Source: Nitzschia sp. DOCU1 (taxonomy: Eukaryota; Bacillariophyta; Bacillariophyceae; Bacillariales; Bacillariaceae). Taken from it: DNA of 64,000 nucleotides. The notes beneath the pieces are model-generated. The model was not told where the DNA came from, did no database searches, and was given only the letters and a program-made list of their open reading frames with translations. Made by a program: the position numbers and the translations under genes. Shown piece after piece: positions 33,966 to 44,487 of the stretch. Location of the stretch: assembly GCA_951394045.1 (NCBI GenBank), contig OX595996.1, forward strand, positions 1,054,001 through 1,118,000, written 5' to 3'. Each line of letters opens with the position of its first letter. The stretch's first letter is position 1.

Positions 33966-34443
33966 AAAATGGGCGGACTTTGGGAAACAGGGAAATAATG
34001 AACTAGAGGACGACGAGATGACCTTTGCATTCAGCCAGTCCCGTCCTCCATCCATACATTAGAGTTAAATAAGAAAAGATAGAATGTTATCGTAGCAGTA
34101 ACCATTGCTTTGCCATCGGTCACATCGCTTCCAATGGCTCTTTGTGGCTGTCATTGCCGCTTCTCAAAAAACATTCGTAGCGGACAGGCTGGTCTGGCCT
34201 TCGGGAGATGATTGCGGGCACAACTTTGAAAGTATTCGAGTGAGTCACTTTTCAGGGATCCTTTTAGTCGCATCGCGCCGAGTGTTTTCTGCCGCCACAA
34301 GAGCTTGTTGTGGTGCCCGAACACAGCAAGAGAGGCGGATGGATGGATGACGATGCCAAGAGACGTGGACAATGACTCGGCCTCATTGTTAGTCTTCAGA
34401 TCCAACAAGAGCTTTTGTGGGTGGCGACTCCCAGGGTTGACAC
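33966..34443. other. intergenic region
   Basis: About 480 bp, no gene seen. Confidence 0.5.
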
Positions 34444-35652
34444 ATGAAACCAACGAAATTAGGTCGCGCTTGTCGACAGCTTTTGGCCTTTCGTTGCATG
34501 TTCCTGGCGGCCGCTGTGGCAGCATTTAGACCAGTCTCTATTGGTGTCGCAAGAAAGAAGTCGTTGCCTCGTATTATTACGGCAAAGTCTTGTGGCATTT
34601 CTTCTTGTCTACGTGAGTGGGGTCGCTCCGCAGTTACATTGTCCATGAGTGGCACGGGCGACGACGACGACGACGACGATTCCAAGGATCCTTCATTGTC
34701 CAAACTACAGCAGCAACTCAGCAGCGACGCACCCGAGGACGACCAAGATAGTACTGCACTTCCACTGAAAGTTCATCATGTTACAGTCTGTATGGTTCCG
34801 CCACCCCAAGCCGAAAAGGTCTGGAAGACGATCGGAGAAATGAGGTTGCAGTTGAAAGATCCTGGCTACTATCGGTGGCCTCCCCATTCCAATTTATTGT
34901 ATCCTTTTTTGGAGGTCAAGTCCTCAGACCATCAGCTACCTGAAATTTTGAATCAATTGCTGTCGGCAACATCCCAAGTGGAACCCTTTCGAGTCTGTTT
35001 GAATCGGCTAGGAACCTTTGGTGGCAAACAACGTGGCGTATTGTGGCTGTCGCCCGAGTCGTTGGCGCTGGAAGAAAACGGTACCGCTGGCAATGACGAC
35101 ACGCCTCCATTGATTGACTTGCACAAAAAGTTGGAAACTGCCTTTCCAATGTGTCGGGATCAGACCAAAGGCGGTTCTTTTACGCCACACATGACATTAT
35201 CACACTTTGTAAATCTGGATGGAGCGCTAGAGGCTCAAGCCGAAATCGAACGTGACTTTGGTGACCAACTACCCCAATTGGATTTTGTGTTGGATCGTAT
35301 TTATTTGTTACGCCGTCAAGGTGATGGTGGCCAGTTTCTTCGCATGGCCGAAATTGGTTTGGGGGCCAAGGGCGTTATGGAGCAATTTGATCCGCCGCGT
35401 TCGTTTCCCGACATGCCCCTGACCGAAGAAGATTGGGTGTACCAAGAACGAATGAAGCTCAAGCAGCGACGAAACTATTCCGGTCGAGGAAGAACCAGAA
35501 GAGGAGGGTCCAAGCGTTCGATACAACGTCCCCGAGAACCTCGTATCCCAGATCCACCCGAGGTCATTGAAGCAAAGCGAGCCGAGCGCAAGGCGAAACG
35601 AGAACGACTGGAACGAGAGCAACAACAACAACAGGAAAGAAACGAGAATTAG
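34444..35652 (+). CDS. 2H phosphoesterase-like protein with plastid-type leader
   Basis: Single exon, 402 residues from ATG 34444. The N-terminus has a hydrophobic segment ending AAAVAAFRPVS, an ASAF-like motif suggesting entry to the plastid through the secretory route. The domain at about residues 115-300 has the paired motifs of the 2'-5' RNA ligase/cyclic phosphodiesterase (2H) superfamily: WPPHSNLLYPF and TPHMTLSHF. The first is HxN rather than the usual HxT/S, so activity may differ. The C-terminal 70 residues are very basic and helical (KRAERKAKRERLEREQQQQQ), likely nucleic-acid binding. Expected substrates are 2',3'-cyclic phosphates or similar RNA ends; this is inferred from the fold. 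Confidence 0.78.
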   Translation: MKPTKLGRACRQLLAFRCMFLAAAVAAFRPVSIGVARKKSLPRIITAKSCGISSCLREWGRSAVTLSMSGTGDDDDDDDSKDPSLSKLQQQLSSDAPEDDQDSTALPLKVHHVTVCMVPPPQAEKVWKTIGEMRLQLKDPGYYRWPPHSNLLYPFLEVKSSDHQLPEILNQLLSATSQVEPFRVCLNRLGTFGGKQRGVLWLSPESLALEENGTAGNDDTPPLIDLHKKLETAFPMCRDQTKGGSFTPHMTLSHFVNLDGALEAQAEIERDFGDQLPQLDFVLDRIYLLRRQGDGGQFLRMAEIGLGAKGVMEQFDPPRSFPDMPLTEEDWVYQERMKLKQRRNYSGRGRTRRGGSKRSIQRPREPRIPDPPEVIEAKRAERKAKRERLEREQQQQQERNEN

Positions 35653-35668
35653 ACGAAGAAGTGGAAAA

Positions 35669-36397
35669 GGATGCCTATTATGTGTTCTCTATGTTTCAGA
35701 ATCGCGAAAGATCTCAAGTGAATTTGACCATGAGTCTTCCTTTTGGAAAGTATCCTGGGATATATGTTTGCTCCAGGTCTTGATCTGGTCGCAATTTCCA
35801 ATCCTGTTGGACCAAGGCCCTAGTAAAGAGCTTCAATTCCATGGTTGCCAGGTACCGACCGGGACACTTGCGGGGACCTTGGCCAAAGGCAGTGGAGGAC
35901 GACGCAGGGCTGGATACGGACTGAGTCGCAGGGCACAATTGCTGGGGACATGGAGTTCCGTTCAAGGCTGCGGTATAGAGATACGCCACTTGCCATTTTG
36001 CGGGGATGCGGTGCCCTCCTACTTCCAACAACTCCTCCTCGGCAGTGGCTCGCATTTGAAAGGGTGCCAGTGGGAAGGCCTCGAGTATGTCCTGGCAAAA
36101 GGTTTCTGATTGATCCGGTGTGGCCGTTTTCAATTCTTCCTTGAGTTTTGGCTGTTTGGACAATGTAATCCACGCGGATATGGCTGATGATGATGTGTGG
36201 TATCACTTCCGGCAAATACTAACGTAAAGAGATTGTCCATGATTTCATCGCGACTCAAGGACTCGCCTGTCTCTGAAATCTTTTGCTTGTTGCAGTTTGG
36301 CCATGAGTCCCTCTCTGGAGGGATCGTCTTGCATTGATTCTCCCAATTGGTCCACAACTCGTTTCCGAGCACGTACTGCCTTTCCCGCCGTGCTCCA
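35669..36397 (-). pseudogene. truncated, frameshifted cytochrome P450 copy
   Basis: Close relative of the C-terminal half of the P450 at 40144-41523. Recognisable parts are the I-helix motif FAGSDTT, the PAPFQMR segment and the heme loop FGQGPRKCPGR, ending GYFPKGRLMVKFT. The reading frame changes after AGSDTT and again upstream near the AKLQQAK segment. Similarity stops abruptly at about 36397, so the first half is missing. Similarity also covers about 45 bp of 3' flank, so the copy arose from DNA, not a processed transcript. Its 3' end lies just 17 bp from the stop of the 2H gene. Confidence 0.85.
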
Positions 36398-36415
36398 AGA
36401 AGTAACCAGCCAGCC

Positions 36416-37790
36416 AGACGAGCGTGCACTCAAGGCAGAGCAAAATATTTACCATCACTCGACCTCCGCCTTGGTGTTTCAAGTATACCCAGCTTCTATT
36501 CCCAGGTTTATCTCATTATCAGCGAGAAAAATGTCTGTGTTGTTGACTCCCGTTGTCGACCACAGGCAGGCACTCGACTGCCCCTTACTACTGCTGACCG
36601 AGCAGTTCGGACGACTTGCTGCCAGCGGCGGCACGACAATCAAACAAAGCTGTAGAAGAACAATTTTGTCGTTGTAATCTAGAGCTATTAGCTACATATG
36701 TTGGAGCTTCATTCATAACGTGCTAATTTAGCCTATGAGTAATTATTCCTGAAATAGAATGTTCCTGTGCGCCCCGCGTCTTCGCAGTCAGTCCTTTGGA
36801 AGACAGTAGCCTCGTAAATACCCTCCATGCAAATGTCAGCATACTCAGTGACAAGTTTATCATAACATTCACCAGGCGTAAGAAAAGGAGCCTCGCCCTC
36901 AGCTAACAAGTCCGTAACTTCTCCGTTGAATTCGAAATGCAGCTCGAATAGGGTAAGGTCAACATTTCCTTTGTTGCAGGCATCAATTCCATAGACAATC
37001 TCTTGGCGACAGTTGTTGACTTCACCAGTGTTACAAGTGTATCCATGGAAGTCAAGGGCTCCGTAGGAGTCTTTCAACACCATTTCTCGGTTGATGCAAG
37101 AGGTATCCATCGAGAAGGTTTGGGTGACGGTGCCGTCTGCGGAACCAACAGTCACGTCCATGCACGTGGGCAGACAAGCGCCTCCAAGGGAAACAGTGAT
37201 CATATCTCCAGTAGATACAGATCCACTGAAAGCAACAGTGTCGGGTGTGTCGCATGGTGTGATCGTGATGGTAGCAGGTGAGTCTAGGACTCCAGTATCC
37301 ATGCAACCCTCGAATCCAACATCACACGCCTTTCCGGTGTACATGAAGATCATCTCGTTGACACATTCAGAGCATGTACAAAAGGGTGGCTCGATAGGTT
37401 GCAGCTCTTCACATGACATCTCCACACCGGTGTTCATATCAACGTAGGTACAGTTTAGAGCCACATCACATATGCACTTTGGCGGAGCAAGACTTGACAC
37501 ATCTTCTTGCGTGAACCGAGCATACCACTTGCTTTCTTCTTCAAAGGCCTCCTCATGGTCAGCTAGGTTCCTTCTAATAAAGTTGTGGGCGTTAGCCTTA
37601 GCATGCCCGAGGGCAGCTAAGAACACACAGGCAACGAGCTTCATTTGCGATTTTGTGGACGTGCGGATTGCATATTTTCTATGAAAAAGGTCTCTCTCGT
37701 CCAGGATCGCCAGAGTAATGGGAATTTGTGCATTCGTTTCTAGAGAAGTGCGACTGCGACATCAGTACATAGTAAAGCTAACTGATAATA
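36416..37790. repeat. duplicated segment, copy 1
   Basis: This segment, which holds the 303-residue secreted protein gene and its flanks, matches 38371-39340 on both sides of the gene, including the 3' flank (GTGCACTCAAGG, GTGTTTCAAGTA, AATCTAGAGCTATTA) and the 5' flank (AGTACATAGTAAAGC). Ends are approximate. Confidence 0.8.
36733..37644 (-). CDS. secreted cysteine-rich protein, long copy
   Basis: Single exon, 303 residues from ATG 37644. A signal peptide (MKLVACVFLAALGHAKANA) is followed by RNLADHEEAFEEESKWYARF. The mature region has 18 or more cysteines in short spacings (CICDVALNC, CTCSEC, CINRE, CRQEIVYGIDACN, GECYDKL). A predicted beta-rich middle (ATITITPCDTPDTVAFSGSVS) suggests a disulphide-bonded extracellular or cell-wall protein. 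No known domain is named with confidence. It is paralogous to the shorter gene at 38643-39206. Confidence 0.8.
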   Translation of the reverse strand: MKLVACVFLAALGHAKANAHNFIRRNLADHEEAFEEESKWYARFTQEDVSSLAPPKCICDVALNCTYVDMNTGVEMSCEELQPIEPPFCTCSECVNEMIFMYTGKACDVGFEGCMDTGVLDSPATITITPCDTPDTVAFSGSVSTGDMITVSLGGACLPTCMDVTVGSADGTVTQTFSMDTSCINREMVLKDSYGALDFHGYTCNTGEVNNCRQEIVYGIDACNKGNVDLTLFELHFEFNGEVTDLLAEGEAPFLTPGECYDKLVTEYADICMEGIYEATVFQRTDCEDAGRTGTFYFRNNYS

Positions 37791-38052
37791 ACCGAAAATA
37801 TTCAATGTGCCTTTTTAGTAGATAGTAAATTTAACTGATGAGAGCCAACCGTTCAACCATGTCCGAATGATCAATACTTTGGTAATTAAATGACAAAGAG
37901 CGTTTTGCACATACAATAATTTGATAAGTCTCCCGATGCTGGTTTACCGTTCATACCTGGTATTGGTCACATCAGTCACGAGTATTGAGTCGTATTATCG
38001 ATAGGCAGTTGTCACCATGGTGATAATAATCCGACTCAACTCTACGGTAGTA

Positions 38053-38222
38053 CCCATGAGTCTTCCTTTTGGAAAGTATCCTGGGTATATGTATACTCCA
38101 GGTCTTGATCTGGTTGCAACTCCCATTCCTGTTGGACCAAGGCGCGAGTAGTAAAGAGCTTCAAATCCATTGTTGCCAGGTACTGACCGGGACACTTACG
38201 TGGACCTAGGCCTAAGGCTGTA
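38053..38222 (-). pseudogene. P450 C-terminal remnant
   Basis: About 170 bp matching the last exon part of the full P450 at 40144-41523: the region coding for the heme-loop end (CPGRYLATMELK) through PGYFPKGRLM. It has small indels that break the frame. Similarity begins and ends sharply; the next 140 bp to the right are unrelated. Confidence 0.75.
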
Positions 38223-38370
38223 CCAGTTCCGAAAGCGCCGCGATCTTTCGTTGAACAATAAGGCTCGAGTCAAGGGAAAGTGGACGTGGACGGGAAGCCG
38301 TCATTTTTCTCTCAAAAGAGATTTTGATCGTCGTCTAAAGGAAGCTCTTGATCACCAGCTGCAACAGTCG

Positions 38371-39340
38371 TAGACGAGGGTGCACTCAAGGTGGAGCAAA
38401 ATACGTTTTATCACATGACCATCGCGTTGGTGTTTCAAGTACGCCCAGTTTCTGTACGCCCAGTTTCTATTTCCAGTTTAGGCAGGGACTCGACTGCCCC
38501 TTGGTGGTACTGCTGACCGAGCAGTTCCGACGACTTGCCGGCGTCGTCAGACGACAATCAAACAAATCTGTAGAAGAACGATTTTGTCGTTGTAATCTAG
38601 AGCTATTACCTACATACGTTGGGGCTTCATTCATGACATCCTTTAGCCTTGGCCCCTGGAATTGAATGTCCTTGTGCTCAACGCGTCTTCCTCTTCGCAG
38701 TCGGTCTTTTGGGTGACAGTAGCGTCGTAAGTACCCCCCACGCAAATGTCAGCATACTCAGTGACAAGTTTATCATAACATTCACCAGGCGTAAGAAAAG
38801 GAGCCTCGCCCTCAGCCAACAAGTCCTTAACTACTCCGTTGAGTTCGAATTGCAGCTCGAATAGGGTAAGGTCAACATTTCCTTTGTTGCAGGCATCAAT
38901 TTTGTAGACGATCTCTTGGCGACAATTGCTAACTTCACCAGTGTTAGGTGGCTCGATGGGTTGCAGCTCTTCACATGACTTCTCCACACCAGTGTTCATA
39001 TCAACGTAGGTGCAGTCGAGTTCCACATCACATATGCACTTTGGCGGAGCAAGACTTGACACATCTTCTTGCGTGAACCGAGCATACCACTTGCTTTCTT
39101 CTTCAAAGGCCTCCTCATGGTCAGCTAGGTTCCTTCTAATAAAGTTGTGGGTGTTAGCCTTAGCATGCCCGAGGGCAGCTAAGAACACGCAAGCAACGAG
39201 CTTCATTTGCGATTTTGTGGACGTGCTCGCTTCGGGCGAGGATTCCATATTTTCGATCCCGGATGGGTGTTGGGCGACCAGGGTCGCTATGCGACGATGC
39301 TTGCGACATTAGTACATAGTAAAGCCAACTGATCATAGCC
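38371..39340. repeat. duplicated segment, copy 2
   Basis: Second copy of the segment at 36416-37790, shorter because of the 351-bp deletion within the gene and smaller indels. Ends are approximate. Confidence 0.8.
38643..39206 (-). CDS. secreted cysteine-rich protein, internally deleted copy
   Basis: Single exon, 187 residues from ATG 39206 (an upstream in-frame GAATCC-ATG at 39248 would add 14 residues before the signal peptide and is less likely). It has the same signal peptide and N-terminus as its paralogue. After QPIEPP it jumps directly to NTGEVSNCRQEIVY. Relative to the long copy, bases equivalent to 37034-37384 (351 bp, 117 codons) are missing with the frame kept. The central Cys-rich beta region is therefore absent. 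It may be a functional short form or a decaying copy. Confidence 0.75.
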   Translation of the reverse strand: MKLVACVFLAALGHAKANTHNFIRRNLADHEEAFEEESKWYARFTQEDVSSLAPPKCICDVELDCTYVDMNTGVEKSCEELQPIEPPNTGEVSNCRQEIVYKIDACNKGNVDLTLFELQFELNGVVKDLLAEGEAPFLTPGECYDKLVTEYADICVGGTYDATVTQKTDCEEEDALSTRTFNSRGQG

Positions 39341-40143
39341 GAATTCCATGCGCCCCTTCTTCATAAATAGATGCAATGAGCGATAGCAGCCACCTATAAA
39401 AAAGTGTTACAAGCACGTGCAGAATGATCGTGCGACATGCTAGTAGCATGCGTTGGAGCGTTAGATTTTTTTCTCCCCCCCCCACGGCTTAAATCAATTG
39501 ATGATAATACACGTAATGACTCTATGGGAGATGAGACCAGCCCCTTGTTCTTGTTGAAGACCGGTTAGGAAATTTGTTTTAACTACCGTACTTTTTGTGT
39601 TGATCGATCCCCCCTGGTCCCATACCCCCCTCTCCTAAGTAAGCATTCGACTATGAGAAATTATGTATTTTCATATTCTAAGTAACTCACTTTATCTGAG
39701 AAATGTACGTAAGAATACTAAAATTATCCGTTCTCCAATTACAGGTTTGGCGGGTATTTCACCCCAAAAATTACGGTAGTATGAGGACCCCGAAAAGACG
39801 ACGAAGTTGCAACATCCGCATCAGCCATCTACGGTACTCGTCGTCGTCATCATCCTCGACGAGGAGCAAGTAGGCGCCCCCCATCACCAAAATCCATAAA
39901 GGATACTTGATCGTGGTGCTCTGCAATCTCATCCATGCTCTCACTAGACATGCCGTTCCACCACATGCGTCCGTTCTAAGCCCTCAGAAAACATTCCCCT
40001 GCCGAGCCTCGCGAGACACAGTTCAGGTCGGTACGTGACTGGCGAAGAATTTACACTAGATCAATCAATGCATCTGGAACGTTGAAACTGAAAACAGGGT
40101 GCGTATTGTGTGTTCATTATGTTTCAAAGTCGTGGGGAACTTT
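39207..40143. other. intergenic region
   Basis: About 940 bp between the short secreted-protein gene and the 3' end of the full P450. Low GC with C-runs at about 39475 and 39610. No gene seen. Confidence 0.5.
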
Positions 40144-41523
40144 TCAAGTGAATTTGACCATGAGTCTTCCTTTTGGAAAGTATCCTGGGGTATATGTTTG
40201 CTCCAGGTCTTGATCCGGTTGCAATTTCCAATCCTGTTGGACCAAGGCCCTAGTAAAGAGCTTCAATTCCATGGTTGCCAGGTACCGACCGGGACACTTG
40301 CGGGGACCTTGGCCAAAGGCAGTGGAGGACGACGCAGGGCTGGATACGGACTGAGTCGCAGGGCACAATTGCTGGGGACTAGGAGTGCCGTTCAAGGCTG
40401 CGGCATAAAGATACGCCACTTGCCATTTTGCGGGGATGCGGTATCCTCCTACTTCCAACTCTTCGGTGGTGGCTCGCATTTGAAAGGGTGCCGGTGGGAA
40501 GGCCTCGAGTATGTTCTGGCAAAAGGCTTCCAGTTGATCCGGTGTGGCCGTTTTCAATTCTTCCTTGAGTTTTGGCTGTTTGGACAATGTGATCCACACG
40601 GATATGGCCGCTGACGATGTGGTATCGCTTCCGGCAAATACTAACGTAAAGAGATTGTCCATGATTTCATCGCGACTCAAGGACTCGCCCGTCTCTGGAT
40701 CTTTTGCTTGTTGCAGTTTAGCCATGAGCCCGTTCTTCGACCGATCTTGCATCAACTCTCCCAACTGGTCCACAACTCGTTTCCGAGCACGCATTGCCTT
40801 TCCCGCCGTGCTCCATGGAATAAAGGTCAGGGGTGGCGCCAAGAGACCATTGGCCCAAATTTCAATGTCATTGACCAATTGAGAGGAAATGTCGGGTGTA
40901 CCCAAGACCACTTGAAGCATGATGGAAATGAACAAGGTTCGCATCCGTGGTAACATTTCACAATAGTCCGTTGTGGAGGCTTGCTTTTGTTCTTGAAAGA
41001 ATTTCGTTACAGACTCTTGCACAATTGGATCATAACTCGAAATCATGCTCGGCGACATGGTACCCATGACGATCCTGCGAATCTTGGCGTGGATCGGACC
41101 CGATTGTACCAGCAACGAATTGGGTCCAAACAATTTTTGATGATGAGGTGGAAAGAAGGCTTTGAGTGTCTTTTTGGCTTCTTCTTTGGCAAGTTCTTGA
41201 ATCAAATCTTCATTTGCTACAAAGACGGTAGGCTGGAACAAAAAGTTGCTTTTGAAAATGGGTCCAAACTTTTCTTTTCTTGCCAATAGTTTCATGTCTC
41301 GGGGATTGAGTAGCCTTGCTGTATCATCAAAGAAAATATTTAGAAAGCGTATTGTAGGACGGCCAGGAGGAAGTGGCTTTTCGGTAATGCTCGCCACTGG
41401 ATCCGAAGCGGCCATGATCGGCTTGGAGCCGAATCGAACGGTGCCAGTTGCCTGTTGACGAACGAAAGCATTGCTTGGTAGCAGGATCACGAGACATGCC
41501 ACTGTCAAAGATAATGCCTTCAT
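40144..41523 (-). CDS. cytochrome P450, plastid-type leader, atypical K-helix
   Basis: Single exon, 459 residues from ATG 41523. The leader MKALSLTVACLVILLPSNA-FVRQQ ends in an ASAF-like motif, suggesting plastid targeting. P450 marks are PLPPGRPTIRFL, the I-helix FTLVFAGSDTTSSAAI and the heme loop AFGQGPRKCPGRYLA with its cysteine ligand. Overall similarity is to the CYP85/CYP120/CYP26 type. The K-helix region reads NILEAFPPAPFQMR, where no ExxR pairing can be made. The stretch before the heme loop (NGTPSPQQLCPATQSVSSP) is short and lacks a PERF-like motif. The same features appear in the broken copy at 35.7-36.4 kb. It may have unusual activity or be an early pseudogene; the uninterrupted frame favours the former. 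Confidence 0.8.
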   Translation of the reverse strand: MKALSLTVACLVILLPSNAFVRQQATGTVRFGSKPIMAASDPVASITEKPLPPGRPTIRFLNIFFDDTARLLNPRDMKLLARKEKFGPIFKSNFLFQPTVFVANEDLIQELAKEEAKKTLKAFFPPHHQKLFGPNSLLVQSGPIHAKIRRIVMGTMSPSMISSYDPIVQESVTKFFQEQKQASTTDYCEMLPRMRTLFISIMLQVVLGTPDISSQLVNDIEIWANGLLAPPLTFIPWSTAGKAMRARKRVVDQLGELMQDRSKNGLMAKLQQAKDPETGESLSRDEIMDNLFTLVFAGSDTTSSAAISVWITLSKQPKLKEELKTATPDQLEAFCQNILEAFPPAPFQMRATTEELEVGGYRIPAKWQVAYLYAAALNGTPSPQQLCPATQSVSSPASSSTAFGQGPRKCPGRYLATMELKLFTRALVQQDWKLQPDQDLEQTYTPGYFPKGRLMVKFT

Positions 41524-41985
41524 GGTTGAAATGGACTCTTCAATCGAAATTGGAATAGGCAAGAGTTTGATCAATCCACCGATTTGGATTTTATGGTCGA
41601 AAGCGCCGCTTTGTGTCAAAAGCGTATCTTTTGCTTCCGCGTTCTCATTGGCTTTTTTACTGCCTGTGACGTCACTCGAGAAGCAAGCTCGTCACACGGG
41701 TCATGATTGGTCGAAGGAATCGCGAAAGTTGCTTGGCACGCTCGCTATCTATTATCTGGTGAGTTTTCTGTTGAAATCATCGTTCATCTCGTTCATGTTC
41801 TCTCTTTTTTTGATAAGGCGGAGCTAGCGCTTCTCTCTCATTCTGCCTCCGGTCGTTTTCATTTCATATCCTCTCTCTTCTGCCACCGCTGCTGAGGTAG
41901 AGCCACAATCTAAACTACATCAACAGCGTTATTGTTGTTAAGTTCCCTTACAGAAGCGTCGAGGCAAAGGAAGACATTTTGGACC
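41524..41985. promoter_or_regulatory. divergent promoter region
   Basis: 462 bp between start codons of the P450 (minus) and the EDR2-like gene (plus). A TGACGTCA-containing stretch at about 41668 (CTGTGACGTCACTCG) is a palindromic CRE-like site of the kind seen in CO2/light-responsive diatom promoters; that role is inference. Confidence 0.5.
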
Positions 41986-44377
41986 ATGTTTTCGAGGACG
42001 GGGACCGAAGAGAAAAGTCCTCTGCTAGTCGCGTTGATGGAAAAACGTGTCAAGGCCGAGGTGGTCGATTTGGATCATTTTCGGATCCGGGGAGGCATGG
42101 CTGTAGAAACAGACTATATCATCAAAGTGGAACCCAAAGGCAACAAATCTGCGACCATGCCCGAATTTGAGAGCTTTACCCTCTCAAAAACGTATTCCGC
42201 CTTTCGAACGCTGGGGCAGCAACTCAAAAAGGCCGCGGATGAGGCCACCAGTTCCAGTAACAAACTCCCAAAGTCAGTGCAAAAACTCGCACAGTATTGT
42301 GAGACTGTAGTGCAGTTAGTGGAATCGCAGCGAACTCAATATCTTGGAAAGGTGAGTACTGCTTAGCGCCAGAATCCTAGCATATTATGTGATTCGAGTC
42401 GTCTCATTGTCGTCCCAAAAACTATACAGGTCAATTACAACTACGTGGAAGCTTTGGCGAAAAAACGAATTCACATTGTCAATGAAGTACTAGAAGCTAC
42501 CTTGAATTATTTCCCAGATGAAATTGATAGTCATCATTTTCACCAGGAGATTGCCAAGGCGGTGGAAACCTTCTTTTTGCTGGATCACTGTGTCGAAGAA
42601 GCGGATGCACCACCCGAATCTGGATCTGGTCATAGACGAATTCGGAGTATCGGAAACGCCTTGGCCAAACCTTTCAAAAAAGAAGACGAGAAAAAGCCTG
42701 ACCATGAAAGCAGTACAGCGTCGCAGATGGCGGAACCCTTTGTCGAGCCATTGGAAAAGGTGGGGCAAGTGGTGGGAAGTGCTGTAGGTCATGTCGGTTC
42801 GTTTTTGAAGGATAGACTTGGGGACATTTCCGCCATGACTCCCACAGCAGGAAAGCTACCTTTTATCGATACTACCTTTCGGTCGCCAGTCGTTCCTTAT
42901 ACCCGCAAGTCGCGACGGAATGAATTGGACCGCTGCCTGGAATCCAAGGAATTGGCGGAGATTGGAGAAGAAGCCAACTTGTTGCTGGACGATGAAAGGC
43001 CGCCGACCGAGTTCGTTCCTTCGTATTCCCACCCTCTTCCTACTTTTGGATCACCGGGTAGCAAACTAGGCGATATCCTGGAGACCAACCCGATTATGTT
43101 CTTAGGTATCTTTATCGCATCGGCCATGTTTTTGCGATTTGCTGCCAAGCTGTCGGTTACTATGGATTTTGACATTTTACTCCTATTGATATGGGCAAGT
43201 TTCTGCATTGGACTGCACACTCCGCGCCCCATGGTGGGTGGTATTGACAAGTCGGCGGCTCCTCCAATGATGATGACGCCGGTTGCCGGCCGTATGCTGC
43301 GCACGCAGGATCGACATGGACGTCAACTCTTGCGCATGTCCATGGTTTCTACCCCTGATGGGGCCGCGGCGGCTTCTAATAAAAATATGGAAAGTTTCTC
43401 GGTTCAAAGGGCTTCAACTACCATGGAAGAAATCCGTGAGGAAGACCACCTCGATTCCTTCATGACAGAAGGGCAAAGTCCTCTTCCAAAGTTTCCTGAA
43501 GGGGCTCCCTTGGGATCCAAACTCAATTGCTGGTCTGAGCCTGAATACGAAACTTTTCACGTCCGTGGTACCAATTACCTTTCCGACAAGGTCAAGGAAG
43601 CCTCCGGACCTTTTGTCTTTCCGATTCGAGCGGTGGATTTATTTTTGACGGATACTTGTCCAGAGAATGCCGGAAGGTGAGTGAAGCTGTTGTTGCCTGA
43701 CTATGCACCGTAATAGATTCCTCACCTGTGTGTATAGCAACTCTGGAGTTCTTGGGGGAGCCTTGCGAGAAAAGCCAACGTTCATCATCAACTTTCGGCT
43801 GCCTTGGGGTATCTTTTTGGCCTATTTTGAAATTCCGGAGCGATTTATCCCATTTGTACGGGCTGGTCACGAGAAAGGATTTGACAAATCAACGCTACCA
43901 TCATTGGACGACATGACAGCAAGTGATCGGTGTGTAGCCCGTTTTTGTCAGGATCCGCAGGCTGAAAAGAATAAAAAGTTAAAGATTGTCCCAGTCGTCG
44001 TGGAAGGACCATGGGTGGTCAAGTCGGTTGTGGGCGGCAAACCTGCAATTATCGGCAACAAACTTCCAGTCAACTATCACTACTCACCAGGTGACGGAGA
44101 TAAGACCGCTTTATATTTGGAAGCCGATTTGGACATTGTGGCCTCCTCGGCCGCTCGTGGTATTCTGTCTATTACGAGAACCTACACGCAGGTCTTGACG
44201 ATTGATCTTGGTTTCGTGGTCCAAGGAAATACGCCAGACGAACTACCAGAGCAGATGCTGGTGGGAGCTCGTCTTCATGGTATTGATCCGCTGACTGCTC
44301 CGCCGTACCCAATGACCTCAGATATGTTGATGCATCCAGTTCCCATTGACGGGGACGAGTCGGGTGACGAGCAATAG
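41986..44377 (+). CDS. PX-like and DUF1336 (EDR2 C-terminal) membrane protein
   Basis: Three exons, 41986-42351, 42430-43676 and 43738-44377, with GT-AG introns of 78 and 61 bp; 750 residues. Residues about 20-170 resemble a PX phosphoinositide-binding domain (DYIIKVEPKG, LSKTYSAFRTLGQQLKK). Two adjacent hydrophobic segments lie near residue 365-410 (NPIMFLGIFIASAMFLRF; FDILLLLIWASFCIGLH). The C-terminal 250 residues are the EDR2/DUF1336 domain (LNCWSEPEYETFHVRGTNYL, INFRLPWGIFLAYFE, LEADLDIVASSAARGIL, TIDLGFVVQGNTPDELPEQ). In plants EDR2 is a lipid-binding negative regulator of cell death; here a lipid-sensing or membrane-contact role is inferred. Confidence 0.9.
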
Positions 44378-44487
44378 TACAGCAGTGTTTTGCATTTGTT
44401 ACTATGTTGTAATGGAACTATAATAAGACTGACCTGTTCACCTTTGACAAGCATCGTAGAATATAAGCAAAGCGTGCTACATATGCG

